64,000 nt of DNA from Gnetum montanum (Eukaryota; Streptophyta; Gnetopsida; Gnetales; Gnetaceae). The stretch's first letter is position 1. Every line of letters starts with the position of its first letter. Where the stretch lies: the NCBI GenBank assembly GCA_015680685.1, contig MNCI01035854.1:359200-423199 (forward strand). The letters are read 5' to 3'. Of this stretch, positions 1 to 10,779 are shown one piece after another. The translations under genes were made by a program, and so were the position numbers. Below the pieces are notes generated by a model, which made no database searches, had not been told where the DNA came from, and was given only the letters and a program-made list of their open reading frames with translations.

Positions 1-651
1 CTGGATTTGGATAATTCATACTTGAAAATCGTGAAATGGATTCCACAAGGAAATCTTTGGAATAAGGCTCTGCGAGATAAAACCGACGAAGCTGAAAACG
101 GTGACAAAACGGGGCAAAGTGTATCCATCTGGATTGCTCTGTATCAACTGGCCACCATTGGTAGCCTTGATCGTGTCTACCTCCCAAATTCTGGATATCA
201 CGGCTATAAAAATTACACTTGCAATTCCATTTTAAAAATCCGGAAATCGCCCCACACCAGTTTGGTTTTTAGGATATTCAATGATATTTTACAACTTAAC
301 GTGCAGCGTGCACCTGCGTGGACCAACAACGACTGCACGTAGTTTTGTTTGTTTGTTTTCGTTGTAAAGCAAAAATTATTACATCGGTGCTTTCGAAACC
401 GAATTTTTTTTATAAGGTTATTAATTAGCTTTGCATGAGCCTGCTGTAACCCGTTACCTATTGTCTACCGAGCGTGAAAGCTTTCCATCGCCCGTATTTT
501 AAGCGGAAACTTCAGTATTTTAAGTGGAAACTTCAGTATTTTAAGTGTAAAAACATCTTCCGTCGTGGGAGGGTGCTTAACCACTCAGAGCTTTTAGATT
601 ATTCAAAGTGTGAGGATTTGTTTTTAAGCAACGTCACGATAAGGAAAAGAT
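1..651. other. Left-edge noncoding DNA, unassigned
   Basis: Host-like AT-rich sequence with no recognisable protein on either strand. The open frame from about position 7 to 342 starts at a non-ATG codon and matches nothing I know. Around 500-545 the string TTCAGTATTTTAAGTG occurs twice in tandem. It could be the flank or UTR of a gene outside the window. Confidence 0.4.
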
Positions 652-772
652 TTTGCTATCATACCAACAAATTGCCCATGAAGAGAATAGCAATGCATCT
701 TGAAACAAAANGATTTGCTATCATACCAACAAATTGCCCATGAAGAGAATAGCAATGCATCTTGAAACAAAA
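652..772. repeat. 59-bp perfect direct duplication flanking a single N
   Basis: Positions 652-710 and 714-772 are identical for 59 bp. They are separated only by N (711) and the bases GA. A perfect copy on both sides of an unresolved base is the usual sign of two contig ends that overlap but were joined without merging. A real tandem duplication is possible but less likely. Confidence 0.85.
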
Positions 773-822
773 GTTTCAATAAGCAACAAATCTATTTTTA
801 AATACAAATACTCTCGCTACAA

Positions 823-1085
823 TTTGTAATTTTAAACATAAACACAATGCTTTGTAAAATTTTAATTTTAAACATAAATAACATAATTGTAAGATTTTAA
901 TTTTAAACATAAAAAACATAAATACAATGCTTCATAAAATTTTCATTGTTCACTCCTGCTTACTATTAGTTTTCTTTAAACATAAACAACATAAACACAA
1001 TGCTTCTTTAAACATAAACAACATAAACACAATGCTTCATAAAATTTTCATTCTTGACTCATGCTTACTATTAGTTTTCTTGAAA
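823..1085. repeat. Degenerate tandem repeats around TTTAAACATAAACAACAT
   Basis: Units built from TAAACATAAACACAATGCTT and AAAATTTTCATT recur at least five times. One longer unit, ending in GCTTACTATTAGTTTTCTT, occurs twice (about 920-985 and 1003-1080). AT-rich and noncoding. Confidence 0.75.
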
Positions 1086-3320
1086 TATCAATGTAGTGAA
1101 GTCAAGCATCAATTTTCCTTTAAAACTGAATTTCCAAGTAGGAGCATCAATTTTACTTTAAAACATAATTTCAAGATTTTATTACCCAATGTTTTGGAAT
1201 TCACAACTTAGCATTATAGTTTTACTTAATCCAAAATCATTCTAAGCATAAAAGCATGATTTTATTATTTCTAATAGTGAATCCACTTTTTGAGTATGCT
1301 ATTCTAAAACTATTATATTCTTCAAGCACAATTACATTAATATATATAGTCAAATAAATTTAAATTGTAGTACATATTTAATTGTAAAGTACAGCTAACA
1401 CTAATTTTGTAAAATCTAAAACAAAACATTCCAGTGTTAAATCCAAATACCTCTTAGAATCAAACTAGTCACTTGCAAATTGTAAACCACTTATTCTAAC
1501 CAGGTTAACAATATCTCTCATACTTTAGTATATCACCATTGTTCTTACAAAAACGTTACCACCGCTCTCATAACAGTCGTATTTTATCCAGCAGAGGCTA
1601 TAAAGCTTTTAAAAGACATACAACGCATGCAGTAGATGTCCAAACTATAATGTATTAAAAACAGTAACATTTTAAATCATAAACAAGCTTACATGCACCT
1701 TTTATTGCAGACAAATAATCGGATAGTAAGCTATGGCCTTTGAAACAGAAACTAATCAGACAACTTATTCTGAACCTTGCCTGTTAAATATCATAATACA
1801 AGCGTCAATGAGATCGGTAATTATACACATCCCCACCGGATTCATTGTTTTAAAAGAATAGCAATGGTCTACCAACTCACGTCTAAACGCTGCATTGCAA
1901 GAAAATTGAACCCAGGACTCCTACCATAGCTTAGTGGTAAGAGTAGATCACAAGTTTAGTGCCAGTTGACAGCAACGAGTTTTAATTTTTTTAAAAAAAA
2001 TTCATTTGATAGATCCAACGGATCACGGATCTCAATAGACATAAGTGGAAAATTTCAGTTTCCTAATTGATTTGTGCCATCTTGAAATCTGTCCAGATGG
2101 TCAAAAGGTCAGGTAAGGAATGAAATAAATTTACATTCCCTTGGTACTAAGAGATCATGCCTCCCAGCTTAAGCCTCCATCACAGCACAGAAAACAATAG
2201 AGACGGTTGCCAAATATCGTTTAAAAAATAACGCCCACTGCATTAAAGAATGAAATATCCAACATGTAAGAAATTCGTGAGAAAATATTTAGCTTGCACT
2301 TGAACTTGACACCTGCATAACACCAACATATAATCATAAAAACTTAACGAATAGCTTGCGCACAAAGCAATATTAAGGTAACAAAATTGCATGAAATACA
2401 GAATTCACAATAGTCAAGAAAACTATCACCAACAAGAAAGGAAAACCACAATTTGGAAATTAGGTTTCTTTCAGCATCGGGAAGTTTTGACAACACTAGA
2501 AAGGCTGCCACTCCCCAAGCTGACTGATTACCAGCAGAAAAAAGAAATTAAATCCAATCATCATAAAGAATTCGATTGAAGAGTAAGGAGGAAATTTGAG
2601 GGTAACAGCAATAGCCTACACTGTTGCCCAGTGACACTTTTCATCCCTTGTTTACCGTTGTTTCCAGTCTTCCCAGGTTCTTTCCAGTGACACATAGAAG
2701 TTGTTATCCACAACTTGCAGGTTCAATTCAGAGGGGAATGCTGAACTACATTAATAAAAGCACACTAAAGTGAACATAAAAAAGGTAGCATATTGAGGAA
2801 CTTACGTTATCCTGAAAAATGTCAATTAATATAATGGCAATCTTATAAACAAAAGTCAAAAACCTCGAAAACATAACACAATACAAATGCAAATCAATAT
2901 TAACATCAGCAAAACAAAAACCTAGAGCTTCTCACTTCCAGAAACATAAACTCATTGCAGTATACAAACATGAAATTTTTTAACCATTCCTTGATGCATT
3001 TTTGAACTGAAAATAAACATTTGCTTTTAGAACATTAAGATCTGCACTATACTGATTTCTCCTAACTTATCTGTGCTCAAACAATGCCCCGTACCACAGG
3101 TTCTTGAGCTAAATTTAAAGATTATCTACAAAGAAATTGGGAAATGTTTATTATGAAATAAAACATAAATTTAACTGCTGAACTAGTGAATCAGTATTTA
3201 AAATACATCAATCAACATAGTTCACAAAATTTTCTTTTCAAAGATACAATATTCTTCTGTACTTCTTGTTCTTTTAATCGCCTATCTAGTCATAAGGACA
3301 TCATCCCTGGAGAAACAGAC
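1086..3320. other. AT-rich intergenic DNA and 3' flank of the minus-strand gene
   Basis: No coding exon recognised on either strand. The right end should contain the 3' UTR of the gene that stops at 3321. A short tRNA-like string lies near 1920-1950 but does not form a tRNA gene. Confidence 0.5.
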
Positions 3321-5479
3321 CTATCTTGGTTGAACTTTCTGAACATTTGTCTGAACACTGCCACCGCTGGTTTTTGAAGCTTGTTTGACTACACTTCCTA
3401 TTATGCTACTGGGCTTTGTTAGCCATGTGGTGCATAGAAACTGTTTAGTATTTCCAACATGATTACATATCAATCTTATCTTCTGACGTTCCCTCAACCA
3501 TCTCACCATTATCTTCAATTGTTGTTTACTGTTCAATCCTTGGATTCCAGCATCCTACGAAAATTAGAGAAAACTAAAGTTAGTATTCTATCATTTCGAA
3601 CAATACTATTACGAATAATATGCACCACATTAGTCTGTACTCTGTTAACAAATCGATTAACCAACATATCTATACAGTGGAAGAAATATAAATAAAGTTG
3701 AAATTCCATTATTCCTTCTCTATAGTTATTTTAAAGCTAGATACCAGAAAAATCATCAGAAGCAGGTACATTCCATTCCATTCTATAAGCAAATTTTCAT
3801 AAAATAAATTGAAATCAATAATATGACCTTTATTTCTGATTTAAACCAACTAAATGCTCTCTATTGCATGTAACAAATATAAATCCTCAACAAATGTTAT
3901 ATTAATGCAACAAAAAATAAAGAACATTCTCTCAGAAGAGCCGCTACAAATATGGCACATATTTTAACACTCAGGTCATTCTTGACAAAATTGTAAAAGA
4001 CATTGACAGCTGTAAGAAATCATACACACACGAAAAGAAATAAAAGAAATTCTCCTTTAAGGCCTAAAGCTAAACAGCAATAAGAAACATAAGATGTTTT
4101 CAAACTATGTAACATCCAAAAGATTGTTGTTATGTCTTTTTTTATATAGAGTAGAAGTTTATGGTTCAACATCAATGAGAAGCACATTTAAACATTTGAT
4201 ATTCTGAAAAAAAAAAGGGGGGGGGGGGGGGTTCGCGAAATAAGCGGTTTCCGATCTCTTCTTTTTTTCTTTTTTTATTTAACACTTCGCAGTTTGTACC
4301 AAACAAGAATATTCACACTTCATCCAGCACTCCTTGAATAAATTTTAAAATAAAATATATCTTATTACAAGCCTTAACGGTTAAATAACAAAGAAAATTA
4401 ACAAGCCAACTTGAAAAGCAAATAGCCATCAGAAATGTGTGGATCAGAGGGTCAAGTATATAAACTATTCTTCTAAAATTCGGCAATTCAATAAAAGGCT
4501 ATGTTTTTAATTATGCATTTTTGGAAAAACAATAGGTTTTTTGCCTTAATTTTCAGCCCCATGAACCGTTCCACTATTTGTGCAGTTTGATATCTATTGC
4601 ATATTCACCTACAAACGTGCACCCAAAAAAAATCTGAGAAAAAACCAATATACCTATTCATTATAAATCTTTTAATCATATCAACGTATAATGGGCTCAA
4701 ATATATTAGGGCAACGTCAGTTTTTATCTCCACAAGTAATCCCTACCGTTGACATTTGTTCAGCCTTGAACTATACAACTTATTGACATTTGTTCAGCCT
4801 TGAAACATACAACTTAAACCTTAAACCCTAAACCAATTCCTGTATTTTTTTCAATTGGCCTTTTCTAGGTTTCAAGGGATCTGTTTCACATGCAAATAGT
4901 CCTCAGCGATCTTTCTCACATCCTTGTCAAAGTTCTCAGTTCTATACCAATGTCTTCAGAAGCAAAACATGAACAACAATTCTCAGGAGGAAAACTAGGA
5001 GCTATAAAAGTATAAAAACCTTTATGCATAACAATAATTCAAATTGAAATCGTGTAACAACACCTGTTCGGTTTATTCTGCATTCCCCAATTCATTTTCT
5101 CGAAAACCCAGCAAACCTGAACAAGAAAACTTTACAACCCACCCGAAGATTTCGCACAACATCTTTCCAACGATATATTTCTGACAGTAAAATTAACAAC
5201 ATAATGAAATCCGTCAGGAGAACCTAGAGAAGAAACCCAGAAAATTTGGTGGCATCAACTATCTCTTTTACTCAATCTCGCTTAACGATCAATAAATGGA
5301 AACAAATTTACCTTAACACGATCCCAGATTGCAGGAATAGTGAGAGGGCCTTGACTTTGGATGACCTCAGGAAGGGCTTTGCTCATTTTTGCTGCCTGTT
5401 CAGGAGGGACTCTCAAATCGCACTCTCTCAGCGGTGGATGCTGCCGTCTGGAGAATAATCTAACTGCTGTTGCGAACAT
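3321..5479 (-). CDS. Two-exon gene for a small basic, probably mitochondrial protein (mitoribosome-associated type)
   Basis: Exon 1 runs from the ATG at 5479 down to 5312, and exon 2 from 3554 down to the TAG at 3321. The donor is AAG|GTAAAT and the acceptor TCGTAG|GAT. The intron is 1757 bp in phase 0, giving about 133 residues with no stop or frameshift. The start MFATAVRLFSRRQ is Arg-rich without acidic residues, like a mitochondrial presequence. The core has AKMSKALPEV, SQGPLT, then GLNSKQQLKIMVRWLRER and ICNHVGNTKQFL. From memory this pattern (MSKALPE..GPLT...K..MKIMLKW+R....L.CN.VG..K.F) is a conserved plant family found in mitochondria, possibly a small-subunit mitoribosomal protein; I am not certain of the name. 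The first 56 residues precede the intron, and the cationic tail is poorly conserved. It is the only apparently intact host gene in the window. Its first intron holds a telo-box-like AAACCCTAA, a motif often seen near translation genes. Confidence 0.7.
4207..4231. repeat. A10-G15 homopolymer tract in the intron
   Basis: Ten A are followed directly by fifteen G (4217-4231) and then the palindrome TTCGCGAA. Its length may be unreliable in the assembly. Confidence 0.9.
4749..4831. repeat. 34-bp tandem duplication followed by a telo-box-like motif
   Basis: Units 4749-4782 and 4783-4816 both read TTGACATTTGTTCAGCCTTG and then differ at two or three bases. AAACCCTAA lies at 4823-4831. Both are within the intron of the minus-strand gene. 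Confidence 0.8.
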
Positions 5480-5698
5480 TTTCAATATCCTCTTCTCCCT
5501 TTGCCAATGTTCAGCAGCTCTGCTACTTTCACCTGCAATGCACCCTTTTAAACTTTTGGCTTTGCCCCTAAAAGCTTATGGCACCCCCGGGACGAAAGCT
5601 AACAAAAAACAAAATAAGCAATTTCAAAAGAGAAATCACTTAAGAAAAAGTAAACAAAACAAGCAATTTCAAAAGAGAAATCACTTGAAGAAAAAGTA
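5480..5698 (-). promoter_or_regulatory. 5' flank/UTR of the two-exon gene with a 26-bp direct repeat
   Basis: The sequence upstream of the ATG at 5479 carries AAGCAATTTCAAAAGAGAAA (continuing ATCACTT) twice, at 5616-5641 and 5661-5686, 45 bp apart. Promoter function is inferred from position only; no clear TATA box was picked out. Confidence 0.4.
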
Positions 5699-5699
5699 G

Positions 5700-6520
5700 T
5701 ATTAATGATAAAGCCTAATTATCATTGAAGTTGAACATTACAAGCAATAGAGCATTTCATACCATAGTCAAATTCAGTATAGTTGGTGTTTTGATATCAG
5801 GCATCTAGACCACATTTCCAAATAAAGAAAATAATCTCAAATAAGAAGATTTTCCAGGCTTTTTGAAAGTGTCACTTAACATCATCTTTGAAGATACATA
5901 GAGGAAACTGACATAATGGTTAGGAATAAAAACTTGGAGAGATTGACATCACTTCCAAATTTGTCGAGAGAACGAGCAATCTCAAAAGACATACACAAAA
6001 GAGTCATCAGCTTGACAAATGGTGCATTTAGAGCAATCAACTCCTAAGAAGTGAAGCCTATGTCCAATGGGAAGACCTTGATGAATCAAGGACCAGAAAA
6101 AGAAATGGTGCTTAGGTTGGGCCTTGGAAGTCCAAACACAATCAAAAATAGCTTTCCAATGGTGATCCTCAAGATGCACACTCCATCTTCTATTTAAAGT
6201 GGAGAGTTGGAATTCTTGTGCATGAAACCAAGATTTGGCTTTGGAAAGGCGTAAAGAACGCGAAGGGGAGCCATCAGGCCAAAACCAATCATCATACCAC
6301 GGTGTATTACTATGCAACTTAGGAACACCAAAGTTGGAGAGAACATGCTCAATGTGCTGGTAAATAAGAGTGTCTTGTCTTTGAAACCCCCATTTTACTT
6401 TGGCATGTTGCCAAGAGAGGATAGTAGAATCATTCCTAATAGTAAATAATTGAGCAACATGATGGAGATTGTGATCAGCAAAACAATTAGCTCTATGAGA
6501 GAATTCGTCATAAAGACAAC
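5700..6520 (-). pseudogene. LINE ORF2 C-terminal part (RT zinc-binding domain), 3' half of a split LINE
   Basis: On the minus strand, 6520 down to about 5982 encodes a typical plant LINE C-terminus. RRWSVHLEDHHWKAIFDCVW leads into KAQPKHHFFFWSLIHQGLP, and the CTICQADDS motif is the zf-RVT zinc-binding region. After a stop the same frame gives DCSFSRQIWK, the usual continuation, so the coding remnant reaches to about 5800. The reading frame is continuous with 19203-19563 if E1 and one TSD copy are removed, so this is one LINE split by E1. The LINE is dead (frameshifts, stops). It lies in the same orientation as the host genes on both sides. Confidence 0.85.
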
Positions 6521-7372
6521 TGATGAAGCACCCAGTCACTGCGTTGACTGGGCCACGTCGACAAAGCCTCGTTAATGCGGCCGCGTCGACGTGACCCCGT
6601 CAATGTGTCTTTCCAAGTGTCGATGTGTCCTTGTCATCACAGAGTTCATTTTCTACTATAAATGTGTGCACCCGCCGCATTTATGGCACCTTTTGTTCAA
6701 GTTGTAGCAAAGCTCTTGCAGTTTTCTTTTGCAGAAGTTAGATTATTTTCCTAGTGCCCACTTACATAGTTCGAAGAGTGTACGGCTCTCTTTATTCGAG
6801 CGCTAATGTACCTGAGCCCATTGGCATGAACGGCAATAAAGACGAGCTGAACATTCCTTGCAACATTTGAACTAGATTACTTAAGCATTAATATTTTAAT
6901 ACTTTAATAATTTTCATGCTTCTGTTATCGCTTTATAGTCACAGTACATTTTAGTAGTCCACGAGAACACATAAGCACAACCACCTCGAACATATGTTTG
7001 ACACTTGGCAACCCAGTGACGCTTGACGTCTGGCAACCCAGTAGTGATTAGGACATGCTTGGGATGTGTACAGAGGGTGGGACCAGCTGCTTATGCTAGG
7101 ATAGTCAAGCGATAGCATAGTGAAATCTTAGATTATCTAGCCTTTTTCTCCCTATATTAGAAGAATTAAATATTAAGAATAAAAGAAAACACATAAAAAA
7201 TCATATGCCTAGAATATCACAAGTGAGGTTGAAACGACAACGACCATTCTAACTAGGATTTTGATGGCTAGAATACTGTGCGTAAGTGCTCATAGTCTTT
7301 GGAATTCGACCAGATCGTGTGTAACGCTTGTGATTCGTATGGTTGGGCGTAGGGGTACCTCACCGCTCATCA
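6521..7372 (+). repeat. E1 5' LTR (852 bp)
   Basis: Begins TGATGAAGC and ends CTCATCA. It lacks a segment of about 25 bp present in the 3' LTR (after ATATGCCT). The U3 has repeated GTCGACG-like motifs at about 6540-6635. Confidence 0.95.
6540..6840 (+). promoter_or_regulatory. E1 LTR promoter: U3 motif array, TATA box and poly(A) signal
   Basis: GTTGACT, GTCGACA, GTCGACGTG and similar motifs precede TATAAAT at 6657-6663. AATAAA is at 6835-6840. The copy in the 3' LTR has TATATATAT at 18454-18462. Confidence 0.75.
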
Positions 7373-7534
7373 TTGGCACCGTTGCCGGGGACTATTAGTC
7401 TTACATGCACTATCTAGCCTTAGCAAGATCCTCACTCACTTCGTTCAAACGGACTCATTATGTCAACAACTACTCACACTAAACGACTTAGGTAAGAGTA
7501 CAATGCACTAAGTTATTTGTTGTTTAACACTAAT
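7373..7534 (+). other. E1 primer-binding site and leader
   Basis: TGGCACCGTTGCCGGGGA follows the LTR after one T. It differs by one base (CpG decay) from TGGCGCCGTTGCCGGGGA, the complement of the tRNA-Asp 3' end including CCA. A short noncoding leader follows, up to the gag ATG at 7535. Confidence 0.85.
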
Positions 7535-9990
7535 ATGTTTTCTTCTCACAGGCGAGACGAATCCAACCCACAAGTGCCCCAGGAATGTCGGGTGGTATAT
7601 ACTCATCCAGATGAGTATATACCCAGCTTCACCTTCATCCTGCATCAAAATGAGCAGATGCGATGGTGGGACATGGAGGGCAACGTTATATTGCCCCCTG
7701 ATCGATCGGTTCTCGGAATGCTACTCCAAACTCTCACCAGATTGGGCATTCAAGACCAAGTTGAGGAGTATATGATGGAGGATCACGATTATTGGGACTA
7801 TTGTCCAAATGAGGTGCAACGTAAACAAGACCTGCAACAGGTTGAACACCATGAACGAGCAAAGGGCAAACGGTCTAGTAACCCTTTGTCCTTGCAGACC
7901 CAACAGGATGATGAGGAACCTGTGCCTCGCAGTTCCCGTTCTTCCGCATCTTCGCCCCCCTGTTAGAACATCCAATCCATCATATAGAATAGAGGTTCAA
8001 GTCACCGGGAATTCCAGGATGCTAAGGGATCTCCCGAAGGAGATCATGGCAAAGGTGAAGATGGACGTGATGGTCAAGGTCTTCATCATGGAAGAGGAGG
8101 TGATCGACACAGTGGGGGTGCCAGTCCCTCCCCCTCTGCTCATTCCCCTCTTTCCACCTTAGCTTCATCAGGTTCTGAATCTAACCACAACCATCATAGG
8201 AGGGATCGTGATGATGATGATCGAGGAGGCCAACGGGGACGACGTGACCGAGGGCGTGAGCAGTCACAGGAGGATCACCATCACGAAAGGAGAGGTAGCA
8301 AAGACCATCACGAACATCATGGCCATCATCAAGACCATGACCTTGATGAACCATTGCTTGCCACTCAAAGCATGCTCAACATAGCAGAGGCAATTCACAT
8401 ACCTACCAGGCATTTGCGAGATAGCCGAATCAAGCACCTTAATATGAACAACATTCCTAGGTTTGAAGGGGGATATAACTATGATCCGCAAACTCACTTG
8501 CAAACATTTCATGATGTCTACACCCTGCAGAATATTGAAAATGAATGGCAGAAACTCAAGCTGTTCCCCCGAACGCTCATCAAGGCAAAAAGCTGGTACT
8601 AATCTTTGAAGCTGGAATCGATCAAGCGATGGAATACGATGTCGGAGCTCTTCAATGACAAATACCAAACTTACTCCATGGTGTCTAATCTGAGACGACA
8701 AATCCAGGGGTGGAAACAACGGAGCCACGAACCCTTGGATGCAGCCATGTGCAGATTTACTCCTTGTTGCACCGATGCCTTGGTCATGGCTATTCTTAGC
8801 GAGAGCAGCTCCGCCATGTCATAAATGGGCTCCATTTCGAAACAAGGACCCTTGACGTTTATGCTCAAGGACAGCTATCCGAGTTAAGGGCTCATCAGCT
8901 TCAACGATTAATTGAGCATGTAGCCAAGGAAGAGGGAGAACTACGGAAACATGAGAGTGCAGAGGAATATAATCGGGACCCTTCCATCCGAAAGAGGGAG
9001 GTCCGATTCTGTGAAGACGAGGAGGAGTCATCTCTGGATGTAGTAGTGAACAGGAAGACTTTACCCATACAAAAGTTCACTTCTGAAATTTCGACCAAGG
9101 TGGACAAGATGTGGGATTCTTTGGATGAAAAATTCCAAAGTGTTCTAAAAATCGTAGAAGAATCCAAAGAACAGAATAATGATCGGGATCGACGAAGGAG
9201 AAAAGAGGCTGAACGTGCTTACCACAAAGCTAAGGGCAAGGTTGCTACAGTGGAACAAGTTGCAAACTCGGACACTGAGGAAGACGATGGCTGTGACATA
9301 TGCCAGTACAAACATCCTAAGGGATGTTGCCCCGTGGTGTCACATTTGCAAGAGTCTAGGGTGTACGCTCTAAATCCTTGCTTAGCAAAAAGGCAAACAC
9401 CCCAGAGATTGCCTTATCCCCAAGGTAGTTCCAGGCAATTCCACCAACAGCAGGGATATTATCCAAGTGGAGCTCTGCCACAATCGTATGAGCACTACCA
9501 GCAATGGCAGCACCCACAGTCGTGGGGGATGCCACCCCAAGGCAGCAGTACCCTTACTGATAGTCGAATCCTTATGGGTACTACGTTCAGCAGCCAATCT
9601 CCCCGCAGGACTCTTCTAGTCACACAACCTTCCAAAATCATTACTACCCTCCAAAATACATTCAGGCACAATCTCCGTCACCTAAGGGGGAAAACCCACA
9701 TCTGCACTATCCTCCACCACCTCCTTGTGCCATACCTATCCATCAACCCTCAACTCAACTACCCCTGCTCCGCCCATGCAGAGAGAAATATCTCCACAAC
9801 CACACTAGCGTAATGCCACAAGGGCCGTCAATTTGCAACCAGCTTCTCAGCCAAGCGGGTCAGAATCAAAACCACGGAAACATTCCTTTTTCTGGCTAAA
9901 TAACCTCAACACACCCTCACATTCACTTGTGGCTAGTGCCCCAATGTCTCCAACTGCCTCTAACGCTCAATCCTTCAAGTGACCTTCGAA
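7535..9990 (+). pseudogene. E1 gag (capsid, zinc knuckle), disrupted
   Basis: Starts MFSSHRRDESNPQVPQECR. An N-terminal domain carries VVYTHPDEY and EDHDYWDY. A capsid-type region follows (PRFEGGYNYDPQTHLQTFHD, KLKLFPRTLIK, ELFNDKYQTY). A compact zinc knuckle reads CDICQYKHPKGCCP (C-x2-C-x3-H-x4-C) near 9290-9335. The tail is rich in Gln, Pro and Tyr. Stops near 7966, 8600 and 8822 and several frame changes break it. The product would coat the RNA in virus-like particles. The start was chosen because E2 and E6 keep an ATG at the same place (MSSS../MSSRRR..). Protease follows with no clear gag stop, so a single gag-pol polyprotein is likely. Confidence 0.85.
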
Positions 9991-10018
9991 CCAAACGTCT
10001 TCCGGGGTTCAAATCGTC

Positions 10019-10500
10019 ATGTTAACACATGTTGTGACGGACTGGATCAAGGCAAGTCATCTCCCTAGGAAATTGGCTAATCCAGGAAGCCCTCTCATAT
10101 ACCTTCAGCTGGCAAGCAACCAACCATGCAAAGCTCTTCTAGATTTAGGGTTAGGTGTCAACCTAATTTCACATGATATGTACAAGACTTGGAACTTGCC
10201 TCCGTTGAAGAAAAGCAATATTTGGCTCAAGTTGGCAGACCAATCCATTACTATTCCCTTGGAATTGGTAGAAGATACTGTGATCACCGTTTGTGGGTGG
10301 TCATACCCTGCTGATTTCCTGGTGATCTGTGTTGATAATTGCAAAGGGGACTTCCCGATTATAATGGGAAGAGCATGGCTCAGCACGATGGATGCACATT
10401 TGGGACTCCAAGATCTCTCCCTTGAAATTTCCAAGGAAAATCCCTTTGGGAAGATCGAGACAAAGTGTGTTCCATGCATCACGTACAATAACTCCAGGTG
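10019..10500 (+). pseudogene. E1 aspartic protease domain
   Basis: MLTHVVTDWIKASHLPRK opens a long frame. The active-site region reads CKALLDLGLGVNLISHDMY, where a retropepsin would have D-S/T-G: the second residue is Leu here, while E6 has D-S-R. The rest matches the fold: KLADQSI, then DFPIIMGRAWLSTMDA near the flap/C-terminal region. This domain would cut the gag-pol polyprotein. The altered active site in every copy seen here suggests mutational decay from a D-S-G ancestor, but that is inferred. Confidence 0.7.
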
Positions 10501-10779
10501 CAACTATGTGCAACAACTCTGGTCCGTTAAGCAAATATCTATTCAAACATGCAGTCAGTGTGCCGTCAAATCACAAATTCAACGATGTCTGTACGTAGCA
10601 ACCACTAACCAAGAAGGCACCCAATGGCTGACCGTTGATTCTGATAGCCACACCCTATGCATGGAACCCTTTGAGAGCCTTGTATGTACCTATATGGGGA
10701 GCATGGATGAGTTGGAACAGGTCCATCAACAACTTTCCACTATTGATGATGCTACTAATTGGGGAAAGCTGCAAATCCT

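Noticed and set aside
7-342. 111-codon open frame at the left edge
   Set aside because: Starts at a non-ATG codon, with no recognisable motif and no exon signals. Its overlap with an opposite-strand frame shows it is not informative.
1915-1950. tRNA-like string TAGCTTAGTGGTAAGAG, resembling a Pol III A box
   Set aside because: No matching B box at the right distance on the same strand and no cloverleaf. The neighbouring GAACCCAGG reads as a B box only on the other strand. At best a decayed SINE or tRNA scrap.
4240-4265. TTTCCGATCT next to a G15 run, resembling sequencing-adapter sequence
   Set aside because: Only about ten bases agree with the adapter end I remember, and the flanks do not continue it. 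Chance is likely.
4817-4835. Interstitial telomere repeat
   Set aside because: Only about two degenerate AAACCCT units; better described as a telo-box-like motif.
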